A stretch of 64,000 bases of DNA from Nosema muscidifuracis (GCA_028335825.1 JAIOKI010000004.1:310001-374000); one strand, 5' to 3'. Counted from the stretch's first letter, positions 1 to 14,160 are shown. Program-made: numbers and translations. The notes: generated from the letters alone by a model not told the origin.

Positions 1-1900
1 TGAATAGTAGAATTCTGTTATCTGTATAAATTTCAATGTAGTTTCACGGTATTATATTTATACAGTCGTCAGATAATATTTAATTCTGTAATTTTTATTT
101 CTTCTTTATTTTTTATATGATCTCTATAATTTCTGGACTTATGTTTGGTATAAAATTTCTATACTAGTTTAGTATACTTATAATTTTTTGAATATTTCGT
201 TTACTCTTTACCATCGATTTCTGTATGGTTCTAAACTTTGTTGAGTACCTTTGAAGACTTTATTATCTATAATATCCATCTGATCTGTCATAAACTCTGA
301 TTTTTAAAGTTAATCTTTACATTATACTTTCTTAGTCTTCTTAATACCTCATGTGATTTTTTCATGTTTATAGATATCTTTTGCTGAAAATATAATATTG
401 TCATGTATATTGAAATGGTTTCTATATCTTAAAGTATTTCTATCATGACATTTTGAATCCTATTTTAATCCAAAAGCAAACTTGTGCATTTGAATATTCT
501 TCCTAGTATATTGAATATCAAAAATTATTTATATTAATTATCTAATCTTAATTGAAAAAAACTATTTAAAAGATCTATCTAGTTAGTACAGATTTTATTC
601 AGAGCCCTGGGAAATTGTATCATTTAATGGATTATATGTATTTGTCTTTATAATTTACTACTAAAATTATTTTCCATTTTTTAATGATAAATATCGGACC
701 GAAGTAACTTTACTTACTTTCCTATATAATTTCATTTTCTTAAATCCTCTGTATCTATTCTTTAGTTTCTGCTGGTCATGTTTATAGAATTTCATAATGT
801 TAGTTTTTTGTATTACGAAATATTTATCTGTTTCTATTTCTTCTAGATTTGTACTTTTAAGATATGCTTTAATTTCTTTATTTAGGAATTCTGTTTTAAT
901 AAAGTATAGTTTTTCTTAAAACAAATTTTCGAGTTCTTATTGGTACTTCAGTAATTTTTTTATTCCAGCCCTGTTCAGTTTCAAATTAGTTTTCTTTTGA
1001 GTAGTCAATTACCATCTTAGTCTGAAAATCAAATAAATTTACTAATATTATGTTCGTTAAAAGCTTTAGTATAAGTAGAGTTTTACATTAGACTACTGTA
1101 AGCCATTTTAGGTACTTATGTTGAATTCTACTGTTTTATTTGTGCAGATTATTTCTTTGTCATCTTTGAATGAAAAAATGTAACAGTTTAGCACATTATT
1201 TCAAGATAAAGTTGTGTTTGGAACCCGAGCCTAATTTAATGTATAAATATGTTTTAGAATGATTACATCAGTCTATAAAATCTCAAGAAAACTAAATTGT
1301 TTGTACATTAAGAAAGAGATTGTATAATTCTTAATAATTTTTTTTGAAGTCTTATTAGTTTCATTCGTATATATATTTGCTTATTTTTCTTATTTCTTAA
1401 CCTTCAGGTTCACTTATATGTTGTTGGATTTATTTATCTTCAATAACTATTTTTAATTCTTCTATTATCTCTATATCTTCTAATATATCTTGTACTTCTT
1501 AAAGACCTTTTTTATAAGAAACTTCTTGATATTCCTAGCATAAATAAATCTTGCGATATTCTCTTATTTTGGTTATCGTGGCATTCTGTAAGATAATAGT
1601 AAACACCAAGTCCCGCATTTATCTTGTTATAGAGTTATTTGATAAAATACGTTAACTTGTCAATTCGATTTAAACTATGAAATGATATTTGTCGTGCTTT
1701 AGTTACATTGAAAATAGTAAGTAGCGCTAGTTTTCGTCAGACATTTCGATAAGTTAAAGGCTGTCTTCTATTACGTCGTTTATCAAATCTATTGTATTAA
1801 ATCTTAATTGTTTTCGGACCAAGCATATCACAACTATACTTATTCTAGCTTTTGAAACCAGTCTTATATGTTGAGACTTTTAAGATAATCTAAAAGTTTT
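1..1900 (-). mobile_element. Ty3/gypsy-like pol fossil, cut by the left window edge
   Basis: Read on the minus strand, this stretch keeps the order of landmarks of a Ty3/gypsy reverse transcriptase: a D-L-x-x-x-F-F-Q segment, then an F-A-F-G-L-K segment matching the PFGL box, then the Y-x-D-D-like segment before I-I-F-S, a histidine-rich step and a Y-N-V-K-I-N segment like the usual K-L-N-x-x-K-C. The relic has many breaks and looks old. No terminal repeats could be identified, and the element continues to the left of the window. The family call rests on motif order only. Confidence 0.6.
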
Positions 1901-2986
1901 TTTTCGTATTATACTTATAAAATCGAAGTTTTATTTATTTTCTCGAGACATAATGTATGTCATTATATTTATTATCAACATAAAATATGGTTCACCACAC
2001 GGATATAAATTTATAAGCAAATTATTATGATAAAAATGTGTGATGCTCCACCACATTCTCATTGGAAAGATATTTGCTTTCAAAATGAAACAAAATTCAA
2101 TACTTAGAGGTATAAAAGATAAGAAAAATTAATCATTTACGATTAGCTTTATTTATTAGAGTTATATTGTAAATACGAAATGATATATGTTAAAAATATA
2201 TTTTATACATAAAAGAAGAGAAACCCCGAATGTGTTTCAAAGCTTGCTACAAATGCCTTTGCATTTGAGTAATGCATCGAAGTTAATAATATATTTGGAA
2301 TCAGATATCTTACAATTGAAAATCTAAGAACTTTAGAAATAATAATTTAGGAAAAGTCTTTAATATCATCTTTAGAAAGAAAATGAAAGAAAAAGAGAAA
2401 TATTCATAATGAAATGCTAATAAGAATTTGAGAAATAGGAAATAAAACAAAATAATAATTATATTAGAAATATCTCTTCGATAAAGAATTGGTTTCATTT
2501 ATTTGACGAGAAAATACCAAAATCATGAGATAAACTCAAAAAATAGTAATTAATATTGCATTGAGCATGCTTTTGAATATCTATGAAGGTATGGAGATAA
2601 GTCCAAGAGTAGTATATTAAAAGATTAGAAAATAAATATGATGAAAATAGCCTAATAGAAAAAGATGTGGTTTAGAATTTAAGAAGAGAAACTGTACTTG
2701 AGATATTATGCAGTATTGTATTTTTATTCGTTTGAAATAGCGTTGTATAGAAATTTATTAAATTGAGAAAAATTTAAAACTATAATTTAACAAAAATAAT
2801 GGATGAATAATTTACTAAATAGAAGAACAACAAACAGAACATGCCAAAGTGAAATGTTATTATTGCACGAAACCCGCTATTCATAATATTGCTCAGATAA
2901 ATAAAATTACGAACCTATAAATTCCATAAATAAAAATATAAAGATTTAATTGTTTATGTAGGGTATAGTTTTATGATATCCTTATC
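1900..2986. other. AT-rich spacer, no gene seen
   Basis: Only a 62-codon low-complexity frame occurs here. I see no recognisable domain, RNA gene or clear repeat. It may include the 5' region of the gypsy fossil to the left and the 3' UTR of the R4-like element to the right. Confidence 0.5.
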
Positions 2987-5900
2987 TCATTCTTCACCTA
3001 CCGCGTAGGCCACTTTTATATCTTCAATAGGTTTCCTTCCTTCTACTTTTAGACTACTACCTACTATGACTTCATTATCGCAGGTTCTGCGGCGACTTTC
3101 CATAGTTAGGTTTTCCAATGTAATCTTGAGTATTTTCATCTGGATGTATGCCTCGATGTAATTATCTAAATTAAGTTTAATTCTGTATACACCATGGAAG
3201 TTTGTTACTATACCGTCCCAAGTTACAACGAAAGTGATTATCCTGGACTTATACTTGTATGGCGAAGCGTAGTGGTTGTTATAAATCATATTTATGCTTT
3301 TTCTCTGTATTCACGGTTCGCAAATTATAAAAGCTGGTTACTCACACATCTATTATTACGACTTCTTTCCTAAGCGTATGTATTATAAGATTTATTTTAT
3401 TTTACATTTATATCGCTTTGAATTCGCGAATCAACTCTAATTTCAATATATTTTGATGCAATACACTCCTGCATGAAGTGATTTCTAATTTTTTGTAAGC
3501 CCAAAATTCCTACAAAATTGAAGGCGAATACACCGTAGCACTTCATTATGTCTTCTCATATAATTATGATAGAGCATTCTATAATATTTTTTCGCCATAT
3601 GATCTACTGTTTCATGTTTTTTATTACAATGTGGGTATATAACATTTTTTTTCTAGGAAGATATTTTTATCCTGAAATGCACATAGTGCCCTTTTTTCTA
3701 TAGCCGTAATATTTTTTTAGTAAGCCAGAGAGCTTAATTTTTGATGCTCAAAAGGGGATCTTCCCGGTATATACAGATATGATTTCTGTGCTTCTTCTAG
3801 TGTAAACCCTTTTTCCAGATCATACTTCTCTACAAGTAAGGGTCTTATCCATGCTAGATGCATATTGTTCTTCTTCTCGGTCTTTATAATTGCTTTTCTT
3901 CTTACATAATTTCTTTGTTGTTATCTAGCCTCAGTTATAGTTATAATAGCATTCTTTTACTCTTATGCTCAACATTAATAAGATCTCTTCCTTGGAAGAT
4001 ATAACTTCTCTACAACATGCCATTGGTGAATATGATATATAGAACTATATCGTTTAGCTCTCTGAATTCATTGGGTTCGACCCCTAAGATGCCTACATTG
4101 TAATGTGTGATATAGAATGTTCATTCATTGCCTTGAACAGGTTTCTAGCGTTTAGCTTTGTCTTACACGGAGACTCACATTTTCTCTGAATTTCTTTCGA
4201 TATCTTAATCTTTAGTTTCTCCCGTTATTTTATCTATGTCATTTTCAAACAATACTAAGTACTTGCATCCATCTAGCACTATCAACACACTTTGCAAATT
4301 TATCATTATTCATTTCTAGACCTACTACTGTAAAAACCTTTTGGCTTCAACTACCATTGTACTTATTACTTCATCAATAGTTACTAGTAATTTCATGTCA
4401 TCCATAAATATGGCTGCAAAAAAGCGCTTTCCTTCTGTGTTGATTCTTATTTTTGGGTAAACCCCATTCAATTTCTTGCTTACAGGGACCATACATAAAA
4501 CAAAGAGTAACGGAGAAAGACTATCTCCTTGTAAGATTCCTCTTTTCACCTGCTTATTTAATACGATCTGATTTTTTACTCTTATTTTAAGTGTCCACCT
4601 TTTAGTTATGTTCTTGACAAATTCTTCTATAAATTTTGGAATCTATAAACTTTTGATGCACTCTAGTAAATAGATGTGAGTAACGGAGTCATATGCTTCT
4701 TTCATGTCATTCCAAGTCGTCTTTAGTCTATAGTTATGACTTTTGTTTAATATTATATTTGTAAGCGCTTGTTCTTTCGTCCCCATTTGGCTTCTACGAT
4801 GTTCTGGAGTACTAATGTTGTATATTTAGTGACTACTTTGTATAAGTTGAGCATACACGTAATGGGTCTAAAATTCTTGCTCGATTTTAGTATCAGATAA
4901 ATTGACCCTTTATAGAACCAATCATCCTCAAGACAAATTCTTCTCGTAATGTTGTACAGTTCTTTATGGATAGCAGTCATCTTCTTGATGAAGAAGTTAA
5001 AAATTCTATCGAGGTAACAGTTTTCAAGTTGGGTAGCCATTCATTTACCTCAATTAATACTTCTTCTGATAATAATACTCTCTTCATATCTTTCTCTCTC
5101 TGCTTCTGGTTCTTCCTTCCACATCATAGACCAAAACTCATTAATCATTTCTTTTGTGACATCATATTCCTTATCCTCTTTCTGTAGTCTTTATAAAACA
5201 GTCCTCGATACAATTTAAACTTGCTGTTTTGCTTTCTAAACACTTTCATTCGATCGTAGTCTATTATCTTCCTACTATATATTGCTACACGTTTCTCAGA
5301 ACTTTATCTTTAGGTTTAGTTAATGTTAGTTTTTTTTTGCTCCAGTCACATTCTTGTTGTCTTCTTGATGTTTAGAGAATTTTTTACTGAGTTAAGGTTG
5401 CTTATTTTATTACATATATTTTCTTTACGATTAATATTTTTTTTGCTGTAAGTTCCTTGTAGCTCATTTGTACTATTTTGAGGATCTTGGCTATATCCTC
5501 CATACTTTTTACGGTATTATGTAGTAAAAACACCCGACCGAATTAGTTAGTAACTCTAGTATTTCTACATCTACTTTTAGCAAGCATACCTTTCGTGTAA
5601 TTTCTGCCTTGTCAACTCTTTATCCTTCAATTTAAGCCATTTATTCTTAAAATCTTTGTCAACTTTACTTTGTCTTGCTATGTCTTTAACCGAAGCTTCT
5701 AAGGCTATCACTTCTAGAGTCTTCATTCTCTTACTCTAGTGAGATTCCTGCTTCATTTATGAGTGCCTTCTGTGCTAGTTTCTTAATTATTCTTTCGGAT
5801 GTTTTGTCGCTAATTTTTTCACAATAAAACTTCTTTACTTTTTACCAACCACTTCTTGGCATTTGCTTGGTAGGCCTGAACTTCTGATATCACAGAAACT

Positions 5901-6048
5901 AGTGCTGCTAGATTGTTCAAGGCTTCTGCAATCTCTCTTATTTCCTGGTTGGATCATTGTCTTATTTGTTTATTATTTGATTCAGTGTAGCTGCTGCTGT
6001 TGTTTTTAAAATTTTCGTTTCAGCTCTCTTTTCTTCTTTTTTACCCAT
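2987..6048 (-). mobile_element. R4/Dong-like non-LTR retrotransposon, copy 1, decayed but about full length
   Basis: The single-ORF element reads right to left. A start Met followed by a K/E-rich stretch lies at 6048. RT pieces lie at 4753-5040 (FRPITCMLNLYKVVTKY) and 4325-4549 (GILQGDSLSPLLFVL, then FMDDMKLL in place of the YxDD box). An R4-type segment (GRDLINVEHKSKRML) lies near 3.95 kb, a Cys/His segment (CNKKHETVDHM) near 3.6 kb, and the C-terminal endonuclease part at 2987-3289 contains TWDGIVT. The layout of RT first and a restriction-like endonuclease at the C-terminus is that of the R4/Dong clade. The total of about 3.06 kb equals copy 3. Frameshifts and stops separate the pieces, so it cannot move by itself. 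It is not inserted in rRNA. Confidence 0.8.
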
Positions 6049-6900
6049 ACATAATCATAAATTATTATTACCTTACAAATATGATTCTACAAAATAGAGA
6101 TAGAATCATAAAAAAATTATATTTATGATTTAAAGAGAATTGTAGAAAATTTTATATTATAATTTAAGGAAGATTAATTCTAAAGTATAATAAAAAAAAG
6201 TTTAATTATCTTAAATTAAAATATTTCTATCTAAAAATGTTTTTTTATCGATTCTCTCGTCAATCATGGTTCTATGCTTATAGTTTTAAGTTTTTTTAAG
6301 TTTTTAAAATTTTAATATAATCTCATTAATTAAAATATTTAAATAAAAAATATTTCTTTAACCCTTGTTCAATTTTACAAGAACATAGTTGAATAGTCAC
6401 TTTTTTTTCATTATTCGATACTACAATATCTGTTAATTTATTGTAACTATCGACCAAAATATAATTAAAAATTATATAATTTCTATATTAAGACATGTTT
6501 ATAAATTATAGAAATCTAGATAATTATAATTTTCTATTTTTTTGTGATTTAACAAATAAATATATTATAGTGACTTGTAATCTCTAATTATAATAAGATT
6601 CAGTAAAAACTAACTTATTATTAATTTAGTAAGATGTTTAATCTTATTAGTTTTTTTTTAAAATCTCACCAATACTTTTAGTTTGAAATTTATAAGATTC
6701 ATTTTCTGATTAATTAAGTTTCAAAAATCTATTAGATTTAGATCGTCATATTCATAATTCATTATTTTACATACATAATCAATTCTTGAATCAAATAAGA
6801 TATAAATTTAAAGATTAAGCATACCAGTAAAGAATTTTTTCTTATTGTTTCCAATACAAGGAATTAGAAGAAAAATTTGAAAAATATACATTTCTAAATA
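6049..6900. other. Very AT-rich spacer, no gene seen
   Basis: Mostly A and T runs directly upstream of R4-like copy 1. No open frame above 60 codons and no RNA gene or clear repeat were recognised. Confidence 0.5.
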
Positions 6901-8728
6901 ATTAAATTTTTTTTATTTTTTTCTACAAAAATAAATACCCCCTATTTCATTATCTAATATGGATTCAAAGTTTTTTATCTTACCATATTCATTTAATGAA
7001 TTGATAGTAGATCTTTTAAAACTTCCATTTCTATAAATTTAGTAATGAATTTGGTATAAAATATCAATAAATTCGTCTATATTTTGTAAATCATTTGTAT
7101 TATTTATAAACATATTATAAATAAAATCAAATGCTTTTTATTTACAATTCTGAAGATCAATTTATCTTTTTTCCAAGTATTCTCTTTTGTTAGTATTTTT
7201 AGTAATATTGATTTTTCAAATATAGGATTATTTATATTTTAAAAACCATGTATTTCATCTTGAAAAACTATCTCTATTGTTTTGTCATCAATTTTATCAT
7301 TAGTGATTTCTAATGAATATTTTATCAGCATTTTAGAGTCAAATTTTTTTTAAGATTTTAAATAATAGAAGAAATTTGTAATAATTTGCTACTGTTTTAA
7401 ATGATGATACTTTCGACATTGATAAATAAATTGAGTAATATATGTTTTCTAGCATATTATTCTTAATTAAACATTAAAAGATTGATTTTGATTAATATAT
7501 TAAATTTATTCAGAGAGTTTTAATAAAAAAAATTGATGTTTATATATCTACTATTAAATATCTTAACCTATATTTTAATAATTTCAAAAACTTCAGATCT
7601 TTTTTAAAAGATATCTCATATTAAAATATTTGTTTAAATTTACATTATGATAGAATATTTATAAAAAGACGTAAAAATAAATCTTTCTAATCTAGAAATG
7701 ATCTAAAAAATGTAAAGTTATTAACTAAAGCTCAATTTATTTTTAAATCATAGTAGAAACTTTTTAGAAAATCATTCTGTAGAAAAGAAAATAAGAAAAA
7801 TTATGAAAACTTGCAAAAGGAAAATGAATCCTGATAATTATATTTTAAAATTAATAATTTTCAAATTAACTTTAGAAAAAATTAGATTTTGTATTATTAA
7901 AGAAATATTGTGATTTTCTTAATATTTTGCAAAATAATTTGATTTTTTCATTAATTCCGTTATATTTAAATTTTGGCTTTTTGATAAAACTCGGTAGTTA
8001 AATTTTATTTTAATAATTAGTTATCTTATCACTTTTAAGATGAGAAATTATAATATTTGTATTTATCTTCTTATACTTAATTATAAAAATAACATAAAAT
8101 TTAGTTAATGTATTTTATTAAAATAAAATAATAAAGGTTTATGATTTTTTTCGAAAAATAAATATTTGAAACATTTAATTATGGCTTCCTTGACCAAAAG
8201 ATTAATAGTTCCTCGAATTTCTTCTTACGTTCAGCTAATTCTAGTATATTTTTTCTATCATAATTATTTTGAACTATTTTAGTATGTTTAGTAATATATT
8301 TCGGATTATCTTTCTGGTCGATATTTCCTAATTTAATATCCTTAGATACAATCTTTATCTTTAAAGATTCATAAAAATTTATCAAGCTTTTTATATTTAC
8401 TTCTTCATCTACATTTAAATTAACTTTTTGATCAATGCATTCTTTAACTGCGTCTTTTTTAATTACGGTATTAATTAACTTAACCTCATATACTGGAACT
8501 ATAAGTTTTTCTAAAGACTTTTCTTAAAATTTTTCAGTTAATATATTTTTATCATCTCTTACTTCTAGGATATTAAAGTTAGATAGAATATCCTTCTTTT
8601 AAAAATCTCCAGTTGGAACAGGTTCTGTAATTTCTTTATTTACACTAACCTTCTTCATTTCTTTTTTTTCTTATTTTTATTTTCATTTTGGTTGCCCTGT
8701 TACCACTCTTACTTTTATTCTTAGCCAT
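6900..8728 (-). pseudogene. Decayed protein gene of unknown function
   Basis: A minus-strand reading begins with ATG at 8728 (MAKNKSKSGNRATKMK, basic and Lys-rich). It continues as several coherent Lys/Asp/Ile-rich stretches in changing frames. The longest is open at 8179-8385 (68 codons, ending in a Trp-Ser-Arg-Lys-Pro tail), and others lie at about 7.15-7.35 and 6.95-7.1 kb. Residue make-up in these stretches is protein-like, unlike the flanking AT spacer. I do not recognise a family. It could be a dead host gene or the first ORF of a mobile element; the basic N-terminus fits either. Confidence 0.35.
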
Positions 8729-8777
8729 GTTCATTATTTATATATTTTCATGCCACTAAACTTTTGTTTATATTACA

Positions 8778-8807
8778 TGTTAATATCTAAATGACGTGAT
8801 ATTAACA
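8778..8807. repeat. Perfect 10-bp inverted repeat with 10-bp spacer
   Basis: TGTTAATATC at 8778-8787 is the exact reverse complement of GATATTAACA at 8798-8807; the spacer is TAAATGACGT. It begins with TG and ends with CA, as many LTR ends do, and lies about 50 bp upstream of the decayed minus-strand ORF and about 0.4 kb upstream of a gag fossil on the plus strand. It could be a palindromic protein site, a hairpin or an LTR edge. Confidence 0.6.
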
Positions 8808-9199
8808 CAAGGGATTCTAAATTTATTATGATTCGGCATCAATGCACTAATACAGTAATTAATTAAAATTTATTTAATTTATAACATTTGTTTTTAATTT
8901 AAAAATCATAAGGTTGTATACTAAATTTTAGATCTCTAATTGAAATGTCATAATTTAATCTCTTAAAATGCTTTTTGAAAAATGAAGTGTAGCTCAGGAA
9001 TGCGTCTAGTTTTAAGGAACTTATACAATGATCCTTGTATTGAACTAGCTGAGAGATCTTTTGATTGATTTGAAATGATGTATAATTAAAATCCAGTTAA
9101 TTTCGTAGTTTCAGATTTTAGTTGTAATTTCTATTCAACAAATTATTAATGGTACAAAGAAATAAAACATTGTGGTAATATCACAAGAAGATTTAATGT

Positions 9200-9900
9200 A
9201 TAGTATTGGTTAAAATATACTATTGAATGTTATAGTTAATCTTATAATTATTATGATAAGATTTCAAGAAACGAGTAAGTATAGTACCAGAAGAAAACAT
9301 TTAATGTTTTATTCTATTATTAAACTCCAATTTATGTTAAGCACTTATATGGGGGCGACATCAAAGAATGAGTTGTCAGATGATGACTGCGAACAAGAGG
9401 TCAGGATACTATGAGATTATTGTTTATACGCTGGATCTAGAGGGCGTTTATAAGGAGTTATGGAAAAAAAGAATTATTTGAGAGATTTAAAAAAAAATTA
9501 CTGCAAGGAAATTAGAGAAGGAAGAAAAAATAGAGAAAATAAAGAGACAGCTGATTTTAAGAGTAAGAGAATTAAAAGAAAAGCAGAACTGGGGAGTACA
9601 ATGAAATGGTAGAAGCTGTAGTTAAGACTGTTAAGGAAGCAATACAGATGAAGATCGGGAATAAAGTGTTTCTACTGTGATAAAACAGGTCATGTTGCGA
9701 GAGCATATTACTTAAGAAGGACTAAGGAAGATTACAATTACAGGAATAAAGGGAATTTAAATCTAGAGAATAGTAGTGACTCCGAAGTTATAGAGAAAAG
9801 AGGATATAGAAAAGACATTGTGATTTAAAGGGAATGAATGATGAAAATTTATTTGTTGATTGAGACTATCCGTCTGGAGGGAGATGTTATATTATTAAAC
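9200..9900 (+). mobile_element. LTR-retroelement gag fossil with CCHC zinc knuckle
   Basis: A plus-strand reading near 9.66-9.71 kb shows a retroelement nucleocapsid knuckle (C-x2-C-x4-H type, beginning CFYCDKTGHVA), preceded by Lys/Arg/Glu-rich sequence typical of gag C-termini. It is a short, clearly broken and old remnant. The family is probably Ty3/gypsy, like the other LTR fossils in this window, but the knuckle alone does not separate gypsy from copia. Confidence 0.5.
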
Positions 9901-10540
9901 CAAAATTATGTTAACAAGTCGGATTTCAGTTAGAATATTTTTTCGAATTTAATAAATAGAAGAAATAATTATTATGAAGTTTATAAAGATATATTACTAT
10001 ATATAATTAGAATCATATGTTTCTCCAAAATATCTTTCATATTGAAAGAAGGTATAATACTGAGGATACTGATCAAATATATGAATTTATTGTTGCAAAT
10101 AAATATTTTAAATAAATAACCCTTAACTTATAAATCATAACAAATATATTTAAATTATTCTTCTTTTTTATTAAAATAATATTATGCAAATATATCAAAG
10201 TTAAAATTAAATTATAATTTCACAGATATTGACTCTTTTTAAGCAATATTATGTTGTCCTAAATATCTTATGCATTTGCATTATTATATATTATACTTTT
10301 ATTATGAGGGGTTAAAAATAGATAATTTTTTGAATTTCAAAATTTACGTTTATTGATGATTTGATTTTGTAAAATATATCTAAAAAGATCTTAAGCTTTT
10401 ATCATAGAGACGAATAATAATAATTTTTTGAATGTGTTACATTTGTGTTTGGATTCAACATTCAAAACTTACACTTGAAATAGCTTCGTAACTGTTTCAT
10501 GAATAAATATATGAAGATTTTTATATAAAATAGAGGATGC
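9900..10540. other. AT-rich spacer, no gene seen
   Basis: No frame, RNA gene or obvious repeat is supported here. It may be leftover of the gag fossil to the left. Confidence 0.45.
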
Positions 10541-10640
10541 TTTCTAGAAATATATCTTAAAAGTAACAGCGTGCGACAAGGATGCCTGATCCCAACAATT
10601 ATAATTAAGTACATAAATAAAATCTAATCAAGTGTAAATA
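10540..10640 (+). mobile_element. Fragment of APE-type LINE reverse transcriptase
   Basis: A short plus-strand stretch reads SNSVRQGCLIPTI and then KYINKI. This matches RT block 4 (GVRQGCPCSPMLFNLFINDI) of the nearly intact LINE at 40-46 kb. No flanking blocks are recognisable, so this is a small surviving island of a dead copy. Confidence 0.5.
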
Positions 10641-10979
10641 TTATCTTGTTTTGATAAAAGTTTTTGTTATTCAATGATATTTTTATTTTATATTTTATTT
10701 GGTTTTTAGATTTCTATTCCTTTTAAGTTAAAAAGTTGAAAGAATAAAAATTTAAATCTAAATTATTATTTTTGAGTAATTATAACATAAATTTTAGACA
10801 AGTTATAAAATAAAAATCCATGTATTAATATAGTTGATTAATTCATTGTTTGACTTTATTAATTTGTTGGAACTAATTAATTAAAAAAACAAAAATAACA
10901 CTAAAAAATAAAAGTATTAAGGAACACTTTATATATATTCTCGAAGAATACAAAATAAACTACAAGGAAATGTCTAAAG

Positions 10980-13900
10980 TGACAGCAATTTTATATATGA
11001 TTATTCATTCATTTTGGGCTATTTTTAACATTTATAAAACTTCTTCAAATGAATATAAGTTTATGACATATTCTACCTTCCACATCTTATAGTTACTAGT
11101 TAGCTTCTCTTATACTGTCAATTATCCTACGCAACCATTTTCAGTGAAATGCTCTTTAAAGTCTTCTTTAGCGTAATTTATATTGCATAAGCTATTATTC
11201 GCAGAGTTGTACCAGATTCATTCTGTATTTAGCATTGAACTTTGTCGTTTTCCCGTTATATGTTGTGAAACTATTTTACTTTTAAAGAAATTTCCTTGAA
11301 TAGTAAATCGTATTTTCTCAGTTTACAATCTAGAATTTGTTAAAGATTATAATGTAAATTTACCCCTTTCTCTATTATTGTTGACTACTATGTGAGTGTT
11401 TATTATATTCTACTTTGATGTATGTCTTTATTGAAATGTCTATTTTTATCTTTGCATATTTATTTGCGACGATCTGTTGTACTGAATGACTTCTAATAGC
11501 ATTCTTGAAGGATCTACATTGTATTTTTTGCACATGAATAAATGTATACATTTTTATAATCTCGTTATATCTTCTTATATAATCGTATTGTATCATCTTT
11601 TTCACATCTAGATATCATGTGGTCTATTTTTATATTAGCTTGCTTACAATTTTGGAAGTTTCCTGAATTATTAAAGAAGATGTTTCTATCATGTAAAAAA
11701 CAATGTTTTGCTATTTGTACGGTCGTATTGTTTTCTTTGTTGACCGAAATTATAATTCCTTAATTTATACTGGCTCATCTGACTTGATTTTAATAAATTA
11801 TTGTTGATTTCGTTATTTAATCTTGTCTTCCGAGCTTCTTCAAGTGTTATAAGGCTGGAATCCTTAAAACCATATTTTTATGAACCTTGCAATTTTCCCA
11901 ATGCGTGTCTCTTAATCCTTGTTAATTTTAAGATGCAACTATTCTGTTGTATGTATTTTATGAGTTTTCAAAACTAAAAGTATTTTCTTATCTTTGGTTC
12001 TATACGGGCTAGGCATCTAACTATTTTTTTTATAGGTAAAATATAATATTTCAAGCATTAGAACTTCGTAGGTTCTATATATAGTAGACCTATGCAATAC
12101 GTCATTAAAGAAATCAAATATTTTTTTAATGCTTTTCATTAAGTTAGTTTTAGTTAGCAAGGATTTTCATAGTACTTAAACTTTTTTCTATTATTAAAAT
12201 CCAATTCTTTACCGAGGGTTTATAGCAGCCAGTTTCAATGAATTCTGAGTACTTAAAGTAGTTGTTATTAGCGATCATTACTGCTCTGAAATGAATAACA
12301 AAGAGTTTGAAGCAGACTTACTAGGCTTCATTTTACTTATACTCCTCTAAAAATCTCTTGGTTTCTTTGATATAAATTTAAGTACTTTTTCTATAATTTC
12401 TAATATTTTGAGTTTATCTATAAACAGATCACTGATATTATAACTCTTCTTTTATTTTATGGGTATTTGGATCTTTGGAACTATGTCATTTAATCTCTTG
12501 CTCAATAGGTCTATTATTGTTACAAAAGTAAGGAAGATAAGCTATTATATTGTAGTATATCACTTATCTATTTTCATTTCATGAACTTACTCGTTATTAT
12601 ATAATAGTTTAAACTTCCATATTTGAGTGATATTTTTTAACTAATCATAGGATTCATTATGTAAAAATCGGTCTCTCTACACATTGTAAAATATAATCGT
12701 AATCGATTGATTCAATTGCTTGTTTAACGTCAATTCAAAAAATTAAAAATTATTATCGTACTTTTTATTAGATTTATATTATTCATCGCCTGTTCTTTAT
12801 CACCTTGAAATTTCCGTAATATCCACAGTTGGCTCTCTAAAATTATATCTTTACTTTAAGTTATATTTGTATTATTTTAGTCATTAATTTTTAGATGTTT
12901 GACATGCAGATAATTAGTCTAAATTTCAAGCCTTCAGGTGTTTTATTTTTTCAATCCAAAAAGTTAATCATGTATATGCCTATTGTTTATCACTTTCGAT
13001 TTCTTCTAATCAATATTCTTTTATAATTCAAAATAAATTTGTATGTAATGGATTCATAGTTTTAATAAATAAGTTAAATACGCTGTCTAAATCTGTGCAA
13101 CATTCCAGTCAAGAAAATTCTTGACAATTTTTTGAATTTTTCTCTAGTTACGAAACTTTTTATTTATAGGTCTTCTTTCGGTAAAAAATCGCCAAGACAT
13201 TATCTATATTTTTCTCTGTTCTCTTCTTATTTCTTATTTCACATTGTGCTCAAAAATATAGAAACTTTATCATATGTACCCTAATATTCTTCTGTTATAC
13301 TTTTTCTATATTTTGATAGAATTTCTGCGGTAGATTAAATTATCCAAATTCTTTTTAAGATCAGCACATAGTAAATTTAAAAGATTCTAATCATATCAAT
13401 TTTTATAATTTTTATTTTATTTTTCACTTCTCTACTATATTTATTGTCTATTAATTTGTCTTCTTAATTCTCAAAAGTTCTTCTATATAAGGGCTTATTT
13501 ACTTCCGATATTATTATATTAATTAGATTTTAATTTAGTCTTGTGTTTTATTCTTTTGTAAGTACTTTTAACGTTTTCGCGTATTTTTGATACATCAGAT
13601 ACATTTCTGGTGAATAACTTCTAATGTATTCTACAAAGGATCTATTAATATTTCTTTCAACTCAATATCTAGGTTATATTTTAGGTTCTTGTTCCATCTA
13701 CTACTCGCATTTTAATCGAATTATCTAATTATTAAAATAAGTCTTATCTTTAATTGCCTATCATTATCGCATATATATGCTTCTTCTAGAAATTGTCTTG
13801 TTTTTTCATTCTTTAGTAGTTTCTTCCGCATTAAAGTGCTCGCTTGTGTGTAAATTCTCCTATATAGTTTTTTAGCCCTTCATTATATCCATTTAGATGA

Positions 13901-14160
13901 CCACATTGGATTTTTTACAAAATACTTCTATCGCCAGCTTCCACCTTCCTCTAGGCATTCGGTCGAATCTTTTCAGAATCATCTTGAGGAATACTGAGGA
14001 CCATTATCAGTAACGCTTTAAGGAAAAATATTCGGTCATTCAAGTTTATATAAATCTGTAGTGTAATGATTTGCCGTATATTTACTTCTTTATTATTGTT
14101 TCTAATTGTTTTTTGTTCATGTTTCTTTTCTCCAGATTTGTTGTTTTCATTCTTCATAAT
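10980..14160 (-). mobile_element. R4/Dong-like non-LTR retrotransposon, copy 2, decayed
   Basis: The start is placed at a Met at 14160 (MKNENNKSGEKKHEQK), which resembles the K/E-rich start of copy 1. The best-preserved part is 11375-11605. It reads IRRYNEIIKMYTFIH followed by RSHSVQQIVANKYAKIKIDI, the restriction-like endonuclease region of R4/Dong elements. The KYDLL step follows near 11.3 kb. The copy is about 3.1-3.2 kb, the same size as copies 1 and 3, but its RT region is heavily mutated. The 3' end is approximate. Confidence 0.65.

Noticed and set aside
4070-4090. tRNA-like T-loop (GGGTTCGACCCC)
   Set aside because: It lies inside R4-like copy 1, where the minus strand encodes ILGVEPNEFRELND of the element protein. 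No acceptor, D or anticodon stem fits around it.
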